Shown: piece by piece, positions 34,377 to 41,478 of the stretch
Numbering within the stretch: the stretch's first letter is position 1
Layout: the number at the start of each line of letters is the position of its first letter
Assembly: GCA_018648645.1 (NCBI GenBank)
Contig: JABGQS010000022.1
Span: forward strand, 1-43,116
From: Clostridia bacterium
Lineage (GTDB): Bacteria; Bacillota; Clostridia; Christensenellales; SZUA-584
Direction of reading: 5' to 3'
Length of the DNA stretch: 43,116 nt
The notes under the pieces: generated by a model
Told to the model about the DNA's origin: nothing
The model's input: the letters and a program-made list of their open reading frames with translations, nothing else
Database searches by the model: none
Program-made: the position numbers and the translations under genes

Positions 34377-35453
34377 ATGAAGAGGTTCAGAGTTGGAATT
34401 GCGGGAGCTACGGGTATGGTCGGACAGCGGTTTATTTCGCTGCTGGCGAATCACCCGTGGTTTGACATCGCGCAGCTAAGCGCAAGCAGCAGGTCTGCGG
34501 GCAAAACGTACAGAGAGGCAACAAGCGGCAGATGGGCTATGGATACTCCTATGCCGAGCAGCGTTGCTGACATGATAGTGCTGGACGCAAGCGATATTGA
34601 CTCAGCTGTTGGCGCGGTCGATTTCATTTTCTGCGCAGTCGATATGGACAAAGCGGCAACGCGAGCGCTTGAGGACGCGTACGCTAAAGCCGAGATTCCT
34701 GTGGTTTCTAACAACAGCGCACACCGGGCCACAAAAGACGTTCCGATGATGATCCCGGAGGTCAACGCAGAGCATGTGGAAGTCATCTACAGCCAGCGCA
34801 AGCGCCTAAAAACCAAGCGCGGTTTTATTGCGGTTAAGCCAAACTGCTCAATACAAACCTATGTGCCGGCGCTTCATCCGTTGATGGAATTTGGCGTAAA
34901 AGAAGTCGTCGCGTGCACATATCAAGCGATTTCGGGCGCAGGCAAAACTTTTGACTCCTGGCCGGAGATGATAGACAACGTTATCCCCTATATCGGCGGC
35001 GAAGAAGAAAAAAGCGAGCAGGAGCCGCTAAAGGTTTGGGGCAAGGTGGTCGGCGATGAAATAGTGAATACGGACAGTCCCGTGATTACGTCACAGTGCA
35101 TCCGCGTGCCGGCGACAGACGGTCACATGGCTGCAACGTTCGTTAAGTTCGATAAGAAACCGAGCAAGGAAGAAATCCTAGAGCGCTGGGCGGCTTATCA
35201 AGGCGTTCCGCAACAGCTTAATTTGCCAAGTGCACCAAAGCAGTTTTTGGTTTATTTCGAAGATGACAGCCGTCCACAGACCAAGCTCGACCGTGATAAC
35301 CAAAACGGCATGGGCGTAACCATCGGACGCTTGCGCGAAGACACACTGTACGACTATAAGTTTGTCTGCCTCAGCCACAACACGCTTCGTGGCGCAGCAG
35401 GCGGCGGAGTTCTTGCGGCAGAGCTTCTTGCAGCAAAAGGTTATTTTGACTAG
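34377..35453 (+). CDS. asd: Aspartate-semialdehyde dehydrogenase
   Basis: 358 residues. Nucleotide-binding loop GIAGATGMVGQRF (residues 7-19), catalytic Cys157 in VKPNCSIQTYV, and a histidine in ATDGHMAATFVK. The PNCS motif and the length place it in the archaeal/fungal-like ASADH class rather than the shorter E. coli one. It converts aspartyl phosphate to aspartate semialdehyde, the branch point to lysine, threonine and methionine. The start at MKRFRVGI follows TTGGAGGAT; an earlier in-frame ATG (34338) lies in the terminator. First gene of the riboswitch-controlled operon. Confidence 0.95.
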   Translation: MKRFRVGIAGATGMVGQRFISLLANHPWFDIAQLSASSRSAGKTYREATSGRWAMDTPMPSSVADMIVLDASDIDSAVGAVDFIFCAVDMDKAATRALEDAYAKAEIPVVSNNSAHRATKDVPMMIPEVNAEHVEVIYSQRKRLKTKRGFIAVKPNCSIQTYVPALHPLMEFGVKEVVACTYQAISGAGKTFDSWPEMIDNVIPYIGGEEEKSEQEPLKVWGKVVGDEIVNTDSPVITSQCIRVPATDGHMAATFVKFDKKPSKEEILERWAAYQGVPQQLNLPSAPKQFLVYFEDDSRPQTKLDRDNQNGMGVTIGRLREDTLYDYKFVCLSHNTLRGAAGGGVLAAELLAAKGYFD

Positions 35454-35483
35454 ACCAATAGATTCACTTTAAGGAGTTTAATT

Positions 35484-36365
35484 ATGAGTATATTTTCCGG
35501 AGCAGGCACAGCGCTTGTAACACCTTTCAACGAAAAGGGTATCGACTACACGGCTTTCGAAGTGTTGCTCGACTACCAGATTAAGGGCGGTATAGACGCG
35601 CTGGTCGTTTGCGGCACCACGGGCGAATCCTCTACAATGAGCAAGCAGGAAGACCTTGATGCAATCGCGTTTGTTGTAAAGCACGCAGACGGTCGCGTGC
35701 CGGTTATCGCGGGCGCAGGCAGCAACGACACCGCAAGCGCAGTCGAAGCATCTAAGAACGCGTCCGACCTCGGCGCAGACGGCATACTAATCGTCACGCC
35801 GTACTATAACAAGTGCAACGACACCGGGTTGATAAGACACTACCACGCGATAGCAGACGCCTCAGGCGCTCCTATAATCGCTTACAACGTTCCTTCGCGT
35901 ACAGGCGTTAACATCAAGCCGGAGGTCATGCGGGAGATTGCTGTCCACGACAACGTAGCGGCTATCAAAGAAGCCAGCGGCGATATAAGCCAAATTGCGC
36001 AAACGTGCAGGCTTTGCCCCGACATTGATGTTTACAGCGGCAACGACGACCACGTTGTGCCAATACTTTCGCTCGGAGGCACAGGCGTAATTTCGGTCGT
36101 TTCCAACGTTATGCCTCAAATGACGCATGACATGGTTGCAAGTTACTTAAACGGCGACGTTAATACTGCCACAGCGCTTCAGCACAAGCTCAATCCGCTC
36201 ATAGACGCGCTGTTCAGCGAAGTGAACCCCATTCCTGTTAAGACGGCGCTCAACATGATAGGCATAAACGCGGGACTGCTGCGAATGCCGCTTTGCGAAA
36301 TGAGCGAGAGCAACGCCGCCAAGCTAAAAGAAGAGCTTATTGCGATTGGTTTGAAAATAGTATAG
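35484..36365 (+). CDS. dapA: 4-hydroxy-tetrahydrodipicolinate synthase
   Basis: 293 residues, TIM barrel of the DapA/NAL family. The Schiff-base lysine is Lys162 in AAIKEASGD, with Tyr134 (AYNVPSRTG) and the Thr pair in CGTTGESS. It condenses pyruvate with aspartate semialdehyde, the product of the preceding gene. AAGGAG lies 11 bases before the ATG, 30 bases after asd. Feedback residues for lysine inhibition were not examined; expression should depend on the riboswitch. Confidence 0.96.
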   Translation: MSIFSGAGTALVTPFNEKGIDYTAFEVLLDYQIKGGIDALVVCGTTGESSTMSKQEDLDAIAFVVKHADGRVPVIAGAGSNDTASAVEASKNASDLGADGILIVTPYYNKCNDTGLIRHYHAIADASGAPIIAYNVPSRTGVNIKPEVMREIAVHDNVAAIKEASGDISQIAQTCRLCPDIDVYSGNDDHVVPILSLGGTGVISVVSNVMPQMTHDMVASYLNGDVNTATALQHKLNPLIDALFSEVNPIPVKTALNMIGINAGLLRMPLCEMSESNAAKLKEELIAIGLKIV

Positions 36366-36386
36366 CTTTTTTTGAAAGGAACCAAT

Positions 36387-37139
36387 ATGATTAACATTGT
36401 TATTTGCGGAGCAAACGGTAAAATGGGACAAAAGGTAGCGCAGGCTATTGCCGAAACAGACGACATGCGCGTGTGCTGCGGTGTCGATTTATTCCCCGAC
36501 GCAAAGCAAAACGATTTTCCGGTGTACACTTACATCGAAGAGTGCGAAGCGCCTTTTGACGTTGTCGTTGATTTTTCGCGTCCGGATGCGCTAGAGTCTA
36601 ACCTCGCCTTTGCAATAAAAAAGCAGGCCGCCATTGTAATTTGCACAACCGGCTTTTCCGATGACGACAAAGCAAAAATATTGCAAGCTGCTGAGAAAAC
36701 ACCTGTTTTCTTTACAGCGAACATGTCGCTAGGTGTAAACCTGCAAATGGAGCTCGCCAAAAAAGCTGCTGAGTTTCTCGGCGAAGCCTACGATATCGAG
36801 ATTATCGAAAAACACCACAACCAAAAGGTTGACTCGCCAAGCGGGACTGCGCTCGCGATTGCAGAGCACATCAACGAGGCTTTTGACGGCAGCAAAGAGT
36901 TTGTTTACGGCAGGCACAGCAAAACCGACAAACGCGACCGCGAAATCGGCATACACGGCGTTCGTGGCGGCACTATAGTCGGCGAGCATACCGTATTGTT
37001 TGCCGGCACAGACGAAATCATCGAGATCAAGCACGCAGCTCAGTCAAGAAACGTGTTTGCACACGGCGCTCTGCGGGCCGCAAAGTTCTTGGCGGGCAAA
37101 CCTGCCGGGCTTTATGGCATGGCGGACATGCTGAAATAA
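36387..37139 (+). CDS. dapB: 4-hydroxy-tetrahydrodipicolinate reductase
   Basis: 250 residues. NAD(P)-binding GANGKMGQKVAQ at the N-terminus, the CTTGFSDD and ANMSLGVNL segments, and the substrate-binding EIIEKHHNQKVDSPSGTAL. It reduces the DapA product in diaminopimelate/lysine synthesis. AAAGGA is 8 bases before the ATG at 36387; a TTG at 36372 is in frame but less likely. Last gene of the operon: a strong terminator follows at 37184. The later pathway genes are not here. Confidence 0.96.
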   Translation: MINIVICGANGKMGQKVAQAIAETDDMRVCCGVDLFPDAKQNDFPVYTYIEECEAPFDVVVDFSRPDALESNLAFAIKKQAAIVICTTGFSDDDKAKILQAAEKTPVFFTANMSLGVNLQMELAKKAAEFLGEAYDIEIIEKHHNQKVDSPSGTALAIAEHINEAFDGSKEFVYGRHSKTDKRDREIGIHGVRGGTIVGEHTVLFAGTDEIIEIKHAAQSRNVFAHGALRAAKFLAGKPAGLYGMADMLK

Positions 37140-37183
37140 ACTTCTCCAAAACAGGAGACTGCCACAAATCGAACACACAAGTA

Positions 37184-37217
37184 AGAGCGTCTGCTGAAAA
37201 TGCACGACGCTCTTTTT
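37184..37217 (+). terminator. Intrinsic terminator of asd-dapA-dapB
   Basis: AGAGCGTC (37184-37191) pairs perfectly with GACGCTCT (37206-37213) around a loop of about 14 bases, followed by a T-run. The VOC gene converges from the other side. Confidence 0.88.
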
Positions 37218-37232
37218 GTAACTTTGCTGCTT

Positions 37233-37583
37233 CTACAAATCTTTCTCGAACCCAAGCTCGTTTCCGTTTATATCCTCAATCGTAAACTTGCGCGTACTGT
37301 ACGACGTATCAAATACTTCCTCAACTATTTTAACGCTGTCGCCGATTTTTTCTCGCATACCTTCAACATCATCAACGCGAAAGTTAAAGCGCCCTACAGT
37401 CGGCAGCTTGCCCACTTGCATAATCGAGAACAACGCTCCGTCGCACATTTCGAACGCTGCGAAATTCGGATTCTCCTTCGGATACAGCTCAGTAACCTTA
37501 AACCCAAGCGTATTCTCATACCAGTCTATCGACTCAAATAAATCTACCACATTTGCACGAACGTGCCAAAGTCTCGTTTTCAT
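37233..37583 (-). CDS. VOC-superfamily (glyoxalase/bleomycin-resistance-like) protein
   Basis: 116 residues in the two-module beta-alpha-beta-beta-beta fold (PF00903): LWHVRANVVDLFESIDWYEN, LGFKVTELYP, and the C-terminal FTIEDINGNELGFE, where the final Glu is a usual metal ligand. Members are glyoxalases, dioxygenases or drug-binding proteins; no specific activity can be assigned. The start at 37583 follows GGGGGAGG at somewhat long spacing. It is divergent from tRNA-Ser, separated by a long inverted repeat. Confidence 0.85.
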   Translation of the reverse strand: MKTRLWHVRANVVDLFESIDWYENTLGFKVTELYPKENPNFAAFEMCDGALFSIMQVGKLPTVGRFNFRVDDVEGMREKIGDSVKIVEEVFDTSYSTRKFTIEDINGNELGFEKDL

Positions 37584-37620
37584 ATAACACAGTCCTCCCC
37601 CTGCTCTATTATACTTCACA

Positions 37621-37676
37621 TCGCACCAAAAATACAGTTGCAGCAACTGATAATAATTAGTACTGTTTTTGTGCGA
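37621..37676. repeat. Long inverted repeat between the VOC gene and tRNA-Ser
   Basis: The arms TCGCAC..AAAA..ACAGT (37621-37638) and ACTGTTTTTGTGCGA (37662-37676) match with two small bulges. The centre contains a second small hairpin, CAGTTG/CAACTG (37636-37650). It sits upstream of a minus-strand TATAAT (37608-37613) and may be an operator or a cruciform. Confidence 0.6.
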
Positions 37677-37682
37677 TTCCCA

Positions 37683-37711
37683 TTGACATTAAATATCGTA
37701 TCAACTATAAT
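37683..37711 (+). promoter_or_regulatory. Full-consensus sigma-A promoter of tRNA-Ser
   Basis: TTGACA (37683-37688), 17-base spacer, TATAAT (37706-37711): a perfect match to consensus, as expected for a stable RNA. Confidence 0.9.
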
Positions 37712-37733
37712 GAAGTTCGTTAATGTTTTATAT

Positions 37734-37827
37734 GGAGAAGTACCCAAGTACGGCTGAAGGGGCTCCCCTGCTAAGGGAGTAGGCTGAGGTAATCGGTGCG
37801 AGAGTTCAAATCTCTCCTTCTCCGCCA
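37734..37827 (+). tRNA. tRNA-Ser (anticodon GCU)
   Basis: 94 bases with a seven-pair acceptor stem (GGAGAAG with CTTCTCC), discriminator G and encoded CCA. The anticodon arm is CTCCC-CTGCTAA-GGGAG, giving anticodon GCU. It has a long variable arm, as in class II serine tRNAs, and a T-loop TTCAAAT. The mobile element lies immediately downstream. Confidence 0.95.
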
Positions 37828-37856
37828 TATTATGTCAGCACTTAATGTGTTGTATG

Positions 37857-37894
37857 CAGACCAAGCGTTTAAGCCGTTTGGTCTGTTTCTTTTT
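37857..37894 (+). terminator. Intrinsic terminator of tRNA-Ser, overlapping the recombinase 3' end
   Basis: CAGACCAAGCG (37857-37867) pairs with CGTTTGGTCTG (37875-37885), including one G-T pair, and is followed by TTTCTTTTT. The minus-strand recombinase stop codon (37869-37871) lies inside the loop/stem. Confidence 0.82.
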
Positions 37895-39545
37895 GGTAAC
37901 GAGTTATATGGTCGAAAAACTCTGTAATGTCACAGCCTTTAAGCTCTCCTACAAAGTTGTAGTTTATACTTACTTTCTGCTTATACTCCTTACCGACCTT
38001 CACTTTCTTAGACACCGTTATGTAATCAATTAATTCACATATGGTATCCCTGTCCAATTCTTCTATGTAGATTCTTTGCTTAAAACTCTCAATTAGATGT
38101 CTTATGTTTTGAGTATCGTCTTTGACAATGGAAAACTCTGCTTTAAGCTCAGACAATTCGATATTAAGCGCATTCTGCCGGTCTTCGTACTTAATCATTA
38201 ACTTTTTGAACATAGAATCAGATATATTACCGCTTATCTTTTGTTCAAGCAATACGTCAATCTTGTTAGAAACACCCTTCAGATTGCTATTTACCGTCTT
38301 GATTTTACTTTCAAGCATAACGTTACTCTTCAGCTTTGTTCTGCCGTTTAAATTAAGCAAGAGACTTAGCATTTCATCGCTGCTCATTACAGCAAGCTCT
38401 GATATCTTACGGATATCGTTAAGAACAATTGCCTTTATTTCATCTTCCAATATGGAATGAAAACTGCAAGCAGTTTTGCCCTGATTGCTGTATGTGCTGC
38501 ACCTGTACTTGTAGTACGCTTTATACTTGCCGCTTTTGGAATAGGTATAATGCATTACTGCACCGCAATCTACACATTTTAGCTTTCCTGCAAATAATGC
38601 AGGTGTCTTATCAGCATTAACGGGTTTAGGTTTCTGATTCTTTTTATTCAATTTCAGAAGCCCTTGCACTCTGCTCCATGTGACTTCATCTATAATAGCT
38701 TCATGGGTATTTTCAACTAAAATCCATTCTTCCTGTGGTACAGTATCACGCTCTTTCATTTTAAAAGAACGGTTTTTACGCTTTCCTTGGCACATATGAC
38801 CGGTATATACAACATTCTTCAACATACGCATTATTGTAGCACTGCCCCAAAGTATCGTCTCTTTTGTATATGGGTTAGGCTTACCTATTAGATTGAAGTA
38901 ATACCCTCTCGGAGAAAGAACACCTTCCCTATTGAATGTATCGGCAATATGCCTTGCAGTATGTCCTATTGAATATAGATGAAATATTCTCTCTATTATA
39001 ACTCTTGAGCCTTCATCTATAACCAGCTTGTGCTTATCTTCGGGCGATTTTACATAGCCCATCGGCGGTTGACTGCCTAAGAAATACCCCTTTTTCATAA
39101 GAGTATGCTTTGCAGCCTTGACTTTCCTTGAAATATCCTTAGCATAGTGTTCATTCACTATGTTAAGAAACCCAGCTATATCATTGTCTTTAGTGCTGTC
39201 AATATTCTCATTAACAGCTATAAATCTTACCTTATGCCTAGGGAAGAAAAAATCAGTGTATTCGCCAACTCTTACATAGTTTCTGCCGAGTCTTGAAAGG
39301 TCTTTGCATATTACCATGTTAATACGCTTTTTCTCGATGTCAGCTATCATTCTTTTGAAACTCGGACGCTCAAACGTCGCGCCGCTTATGCCATCGTCAA
39401 TATAAATATTCTCTATCTGCCACCCTCTTTCCTCTACATAGTCTACGAGCATATCTCTTTGGTTAGAAATGCTCATACTCATGCTGTCAGAGTTTTTATC
39501 ATCTCTTGACAGCCTTAAATATAATCCTACTTTATAATCTTTCAT
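37869..39545 (-). CDS. Large serine recombinase (integrase of the mobile element)
   Basis: 558 residues. The resolvase catalytic domain (residues 1-150) contains the nucleophile serine in VGLYLRLSRDD, then GWQIENIYIDDGISG, and VICKDLSRLGRNYVRVGEY. A Recombinase domain (about 170-290) and a zinc ribbon (KCVDCGAV, with Cys pairs to about residue 390) follow, then a coiled coil (QNALNIELSELKAEFSIVKD) and a DUF4368-like tail. This resembles TndX/TnpX-type enzymes that integrate and excise elements between short core sites. GAAAGGAG precedes the ATG at 39545. It is the last gene of the relaxase unit and ends within the tRNA terminator. Confidence 0.95.
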   Translation of the reverse strand: MKDYKVGLYLRLSRDDKNSDSMSMSISNQRDMLVDYVEERGWQIENIYIDDGISGATFERPSFKRMIADIEKKRINMVICKDLSRLGRNYVRVGEYTDFFFPRHKVRFIAVNENIDSTKDNDIAGFLNIVNEHYAKDISRKVKAAKHTLMKKGYFLGSQPPMGYVKSPEDKHKLVIDEGSRVIIERIFHLYSIGHTARHIADTFNREGVLSPRGYYFNLIGKPNPYTKETILWGSATIMRMLKNVVYTGHMCQGKRKNRSFKMKERDTVPQEEWILVENTHEAIIDEVTWSRVQGLLKLNKKNQKPKPVNADKTPALFAGKLKCVDCGAVMHYTYSKSGKYKAYYKYRCSTYSNQGKTACSFHSILEDEIKAIVLNDIRKISELAVMSSDEMLSLLLNLNGRTKLKSNVMLESKIKTVNSNLKGVSNKIDVLLEQKISGNISDSMFKKLMIKYEDRQNALNIELSELKAEFSIVKDDTQNIRHLIESFKQRIYIEELDRDTICELIDYITVSKKVKVGKEYKQKVSINYNFVGELKGCDITEFFDHITRYQKETDQTA

Positions 39546-39636
39546 TTTGCTCCTTTCGTGAGAAACAAGCACAAATTATGAAGTAGTTTAGCCTTATAAA
39601 AAGTATACTCCATAATCTGCGCACAGTCCACTTTAT

Positions 39637-39840
39637 TTATCCGGCTTGCCTGTCAATAAGCCTAATTCTGCGCTCAGTTATCTTTCCGATAGCATCTTTA
39701 AATTGAGCGTCATCATTCTTAAATCGGCTGCTGACTTCAAACAAAGTTCTGCCGATTCTTATTTCGGACTCCATCATGTTGTCCCATAAAATAAAACGAC
39801 ATTCTTCTTGCAATTCAGTTTTCATATTTTCTTTATTCAA
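39637..39840 (-). CDS. Small hypothetical protein in the mobilisation-recombination unit
   Basis: 67 residues, no homologue recognised. Charged and helical: ELQEECRFILWDNMMESEIR, then SSRFKNDDAQFKDAIGKITE and RRIRLIDRQ. I use the TTG at 39840, because AGGAGG lies 6 bases before it and immediately follows the relaxase stop; the ATG five codons later has no good ribosome binding site. It lies between the relaxase and recombinase genes on the same strand, so a role in excision or transfer control is possible but unproven. Confidence 0.65.
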   Translation of the reverse strand: MNKENMKTELQEECRFILWDNMMESEIRIGRTLFEVSSRFKNDDAQFKDAIGKITERRIRLIDRQAG

Positions 39841-39850
39841 TAGTGTCCTC

Positions 39851-40801
39851 CTATCTCTCATTCAACCCTTTGATAATATCCTTATATTTTTCTTTCCCAG
39901 CCTGTAGTTTTTCTTTTGGAATACTATTAAGCAATCTCTCCTGTCTTTTTGCTGTCTGTGAGATAAAGCTGTTCTCCGCCAATAACTCGATAATCTTGTT
40001 GCCTTGCTTATCAACAGCATCCTGCATATCGTTGTTTTCTTTTTTCAGCGTGTTAATATAGTTAGCGCTGCGCTTAACCTGTGCAGTAAATTTCTGCGCT
40101 TTAGGTAGCCATGTATCGAGCATTTTAACAGCCTGCTCTTTTTTCTTTGCAGTATTAAATGAACCTATATTTTCAATAACCGTCTTTACTTCCGCAAACT
40201 CTCTGTCAAGATTCTGCGCTTGCTTATATAGCCATAGTGGTATGTGCTTCCTATGAGTTTTCATAGCAGATATTCCACGCTCTAAATCCCGCCATCTCTG
40301 TGACATACAATCATGGAATTTTGTTTGCCAGTCAGACAACTTTTTTTGATTACCGATTATCTCTTTTGCGGACAATCTGTTATCTCTTGTTATGGGCACA
40401 AAACATATATGCATATGCGGCGTTCTCTCGTCCATGTGAACTGTAGCTGTAATTATATTCTTTTCACCTATTTCATCTTTAATAAACTGCACTGCTCTAT
40501 CAAAGTATTCCGTATATTCGTTTACAGATATGCTTTCAAAAAATTCCGGGCTTGCTGTAATAAGCGTTTCAACCATAAGCACACTGTCTTTTCTTCTTTT
40601 GCACCCGGCAGATGCAATACGCTTCTTTATTTCAGCATGATAACTATGTACCGGTTTAATGATATGGTAATTAAACTCAGTTTTATCCAAATCGATATCA
40701 GGGTTGCTCTTATATTGTTTTTTCTTCCTCTCGTTATGCGATTCCAATGATGTTATTTGTCCGCCTTTTCTCTTAGCGAACCGCATTATTGCATATGCCA
40801 T
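39851..40801 (-). CDS. MobV-family relaxase (plasmid mobilization / Pre protein)
   Basis: 316 residues of the Mob_Pre family (PF01076). Motif I is LESHNERKKK near residue 20; motif III is the metal-binding HMDERTPHMHICFVP near residue 125. A coiled-coil region makes up the C-terminal half (KKENNDMQDAVDKQGNK). It nicks oriT on one strand and leads the transferred strand into a recipient using a helper's secretion system. AAAGGATG precedes the ATG. The matching oriT lies about 165 bases upstream on the same strand. Confidence 0.95.
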   Translation of the reverse strand: MAYAIMRFAKRKGGQITSLESHNERKKKQYKSNPDIDLDKTEFNYHIIKPVHSYHAEIKKRIASAGCKRRKDSVLMVETLITASPEFFESISVNEYTEYFDRAVQFIKDEIGEKNIITATVHMDERTPHMHICFVPITRDNRLSAKEIIGNQKKLSDWQTKFHDCMSQRWRDLERGISAMKTHRKHIPLWLYKQAQNLDREFAEVKTVIENIGSFNTAKKKEQAVKMLDTWLPKAQKFTAQVKRSANYINTLKKENNDMQDAVDKQGNKIIELLAENSFISQTAKRQERLLNSIPKEKLQAGKEKYKDIIKGLNER

Positions 40802-40830
40802 ATTTTCATCCTTTCCGTAGGTTTTTTAGT

Positions 40831-40963
40831 ACACCGCTAAGCCTAATTAAAATGCTTGCCTTATTGCGACATTCACCGCCGCAAACGATAAGCATTTTCA
40901 CAGCAAATACAGAGTTCAACATGCAGTCAAACTCAATATCTGCTGTTCGTCTTTTAGCGGTGT
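40831..40963. repeat. Nested inverted repeats upstream of the relaxase gene
   Basis: Outer arms ACACCGCTAA (40831-40840) and TTAGCGGTGT (40954-40963) are perfect and 113 bases apart. Inner arms AAAATGCTT (40849-40857) and AAGCATTTT (40890-40898) are also perfect. No ORF of note lies here. The right outer arm abuts the oriT nick site, so the structure may serve transfer or relaxase gene control. Confidence 0.7.
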
Positions 40964-40996
40964 AACACACTAGACCTTGCAAGCAAGGTCGGTGTG
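40963..40996 (-). other. Origin of transfer (oriT), pMV158/MobV type
   Basis: On the minus strand a hairpin with arms CACAC-C-GACCTTGC and GCAAGGTC-TA-GTGTG (40966-40996) ends in TAGTGTG, followed directly by TTA. TAGTGTG/TTA is the nick sequence known for MobM of pMV158, and cleavage at the 3' base of a hairpin is typical. The nick would fall between 40966 and 40965. The adjoining 41001-41099 contains further short repeats (GTGACA at 41018, TGTCAC at 41038, CGTCACA at 41047) and no gene. Confidence 0.85.
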
Positions 40997-41099
40997 CTCT
41001 GCGAGGCTCGAGGGGCTGTGACAGTAGCGGTAATAGGTGTCACTAACGTCACAGAATATGCTATACATCAAATTTGGTTGTATCGTATCCCTATACAGT

Positions 41100-41309
41100 T
41101 CACTCAATCATTTCTCCGCTTTTCTTGTTTATCCAGTTTACTAGTTGCTCTTTGCTGACCATCATGCGTTTCCCGATTCTTAGAGTCGGGAACTCTCTGC
41201 TGTTCATAAGCTCGTATACTTTTGTCTTTGACAGCCCCAGCACACCAGCCACATCATCCGCATTGAGCATGGTTGGCAAGTTGTCGTGTTCATTCCTGTT
41301 GTTTCTCAT
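41100..41309 (-). CDS. Excisionase-like helix-turn-helix DNA-binding protein
   Basis: 69 residues of the HTH_17 / MerR-like type (PF12728): MLNADDVAGVLGLSKTKVYE followed by REFPTLRIGKRMMVSKEQL and a short basic end. Such proteins act as recombination directionality factors or as small regulators in integrative elements. GAAAGGAG precedes the ATG. It is separated from the relaxase gene by the oriT region and is divergent from the DUF6076-like gene. Confidence 0.88.
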   Translation of the reverse strand: MRNNRNEHDNLPTMLNADDVAGVLGLSKTKVYELMNSREFPTLRIGKRMMVSKEQLVNWINKKSGEMIE

Positions 41310-41365
41310 TCCTTCTGCTCCTTTCTATTATCGTCTATAGTATTATTGTTTAAGCATAGTCCGTA

Positions 41366-41394
41366 TTGACATTATAAACACTAAATGATATTAT
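41366..41394 (+). promoter_or_regulatory. Putative sigma-A promoter of the DUF6076-like cargo gene
   Basis: TTGACA (41366-41371), 17-base spacer, TATTAT (41389-41394). It gives a leader of about 78 bases containing no clear hairpin. Confidence 0.7.
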
Positions 41395-41478
41395 TCAAAC
41401 GTATTTAGACTATTTATACTCGACTTGTTGGTAGTCGTTTTGAATAGCTATCGATAATCCAGTTTTGTGGAGGTTGAA

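Noticed and set aside
37869-37915. Duplication of the tRNA-Ser 3' end as an attachment site
   Set aside because: No second copy of the tRNA 3' end was found to the right of the element inside the window, and the recombinase is of the serine type, which uses short cores.
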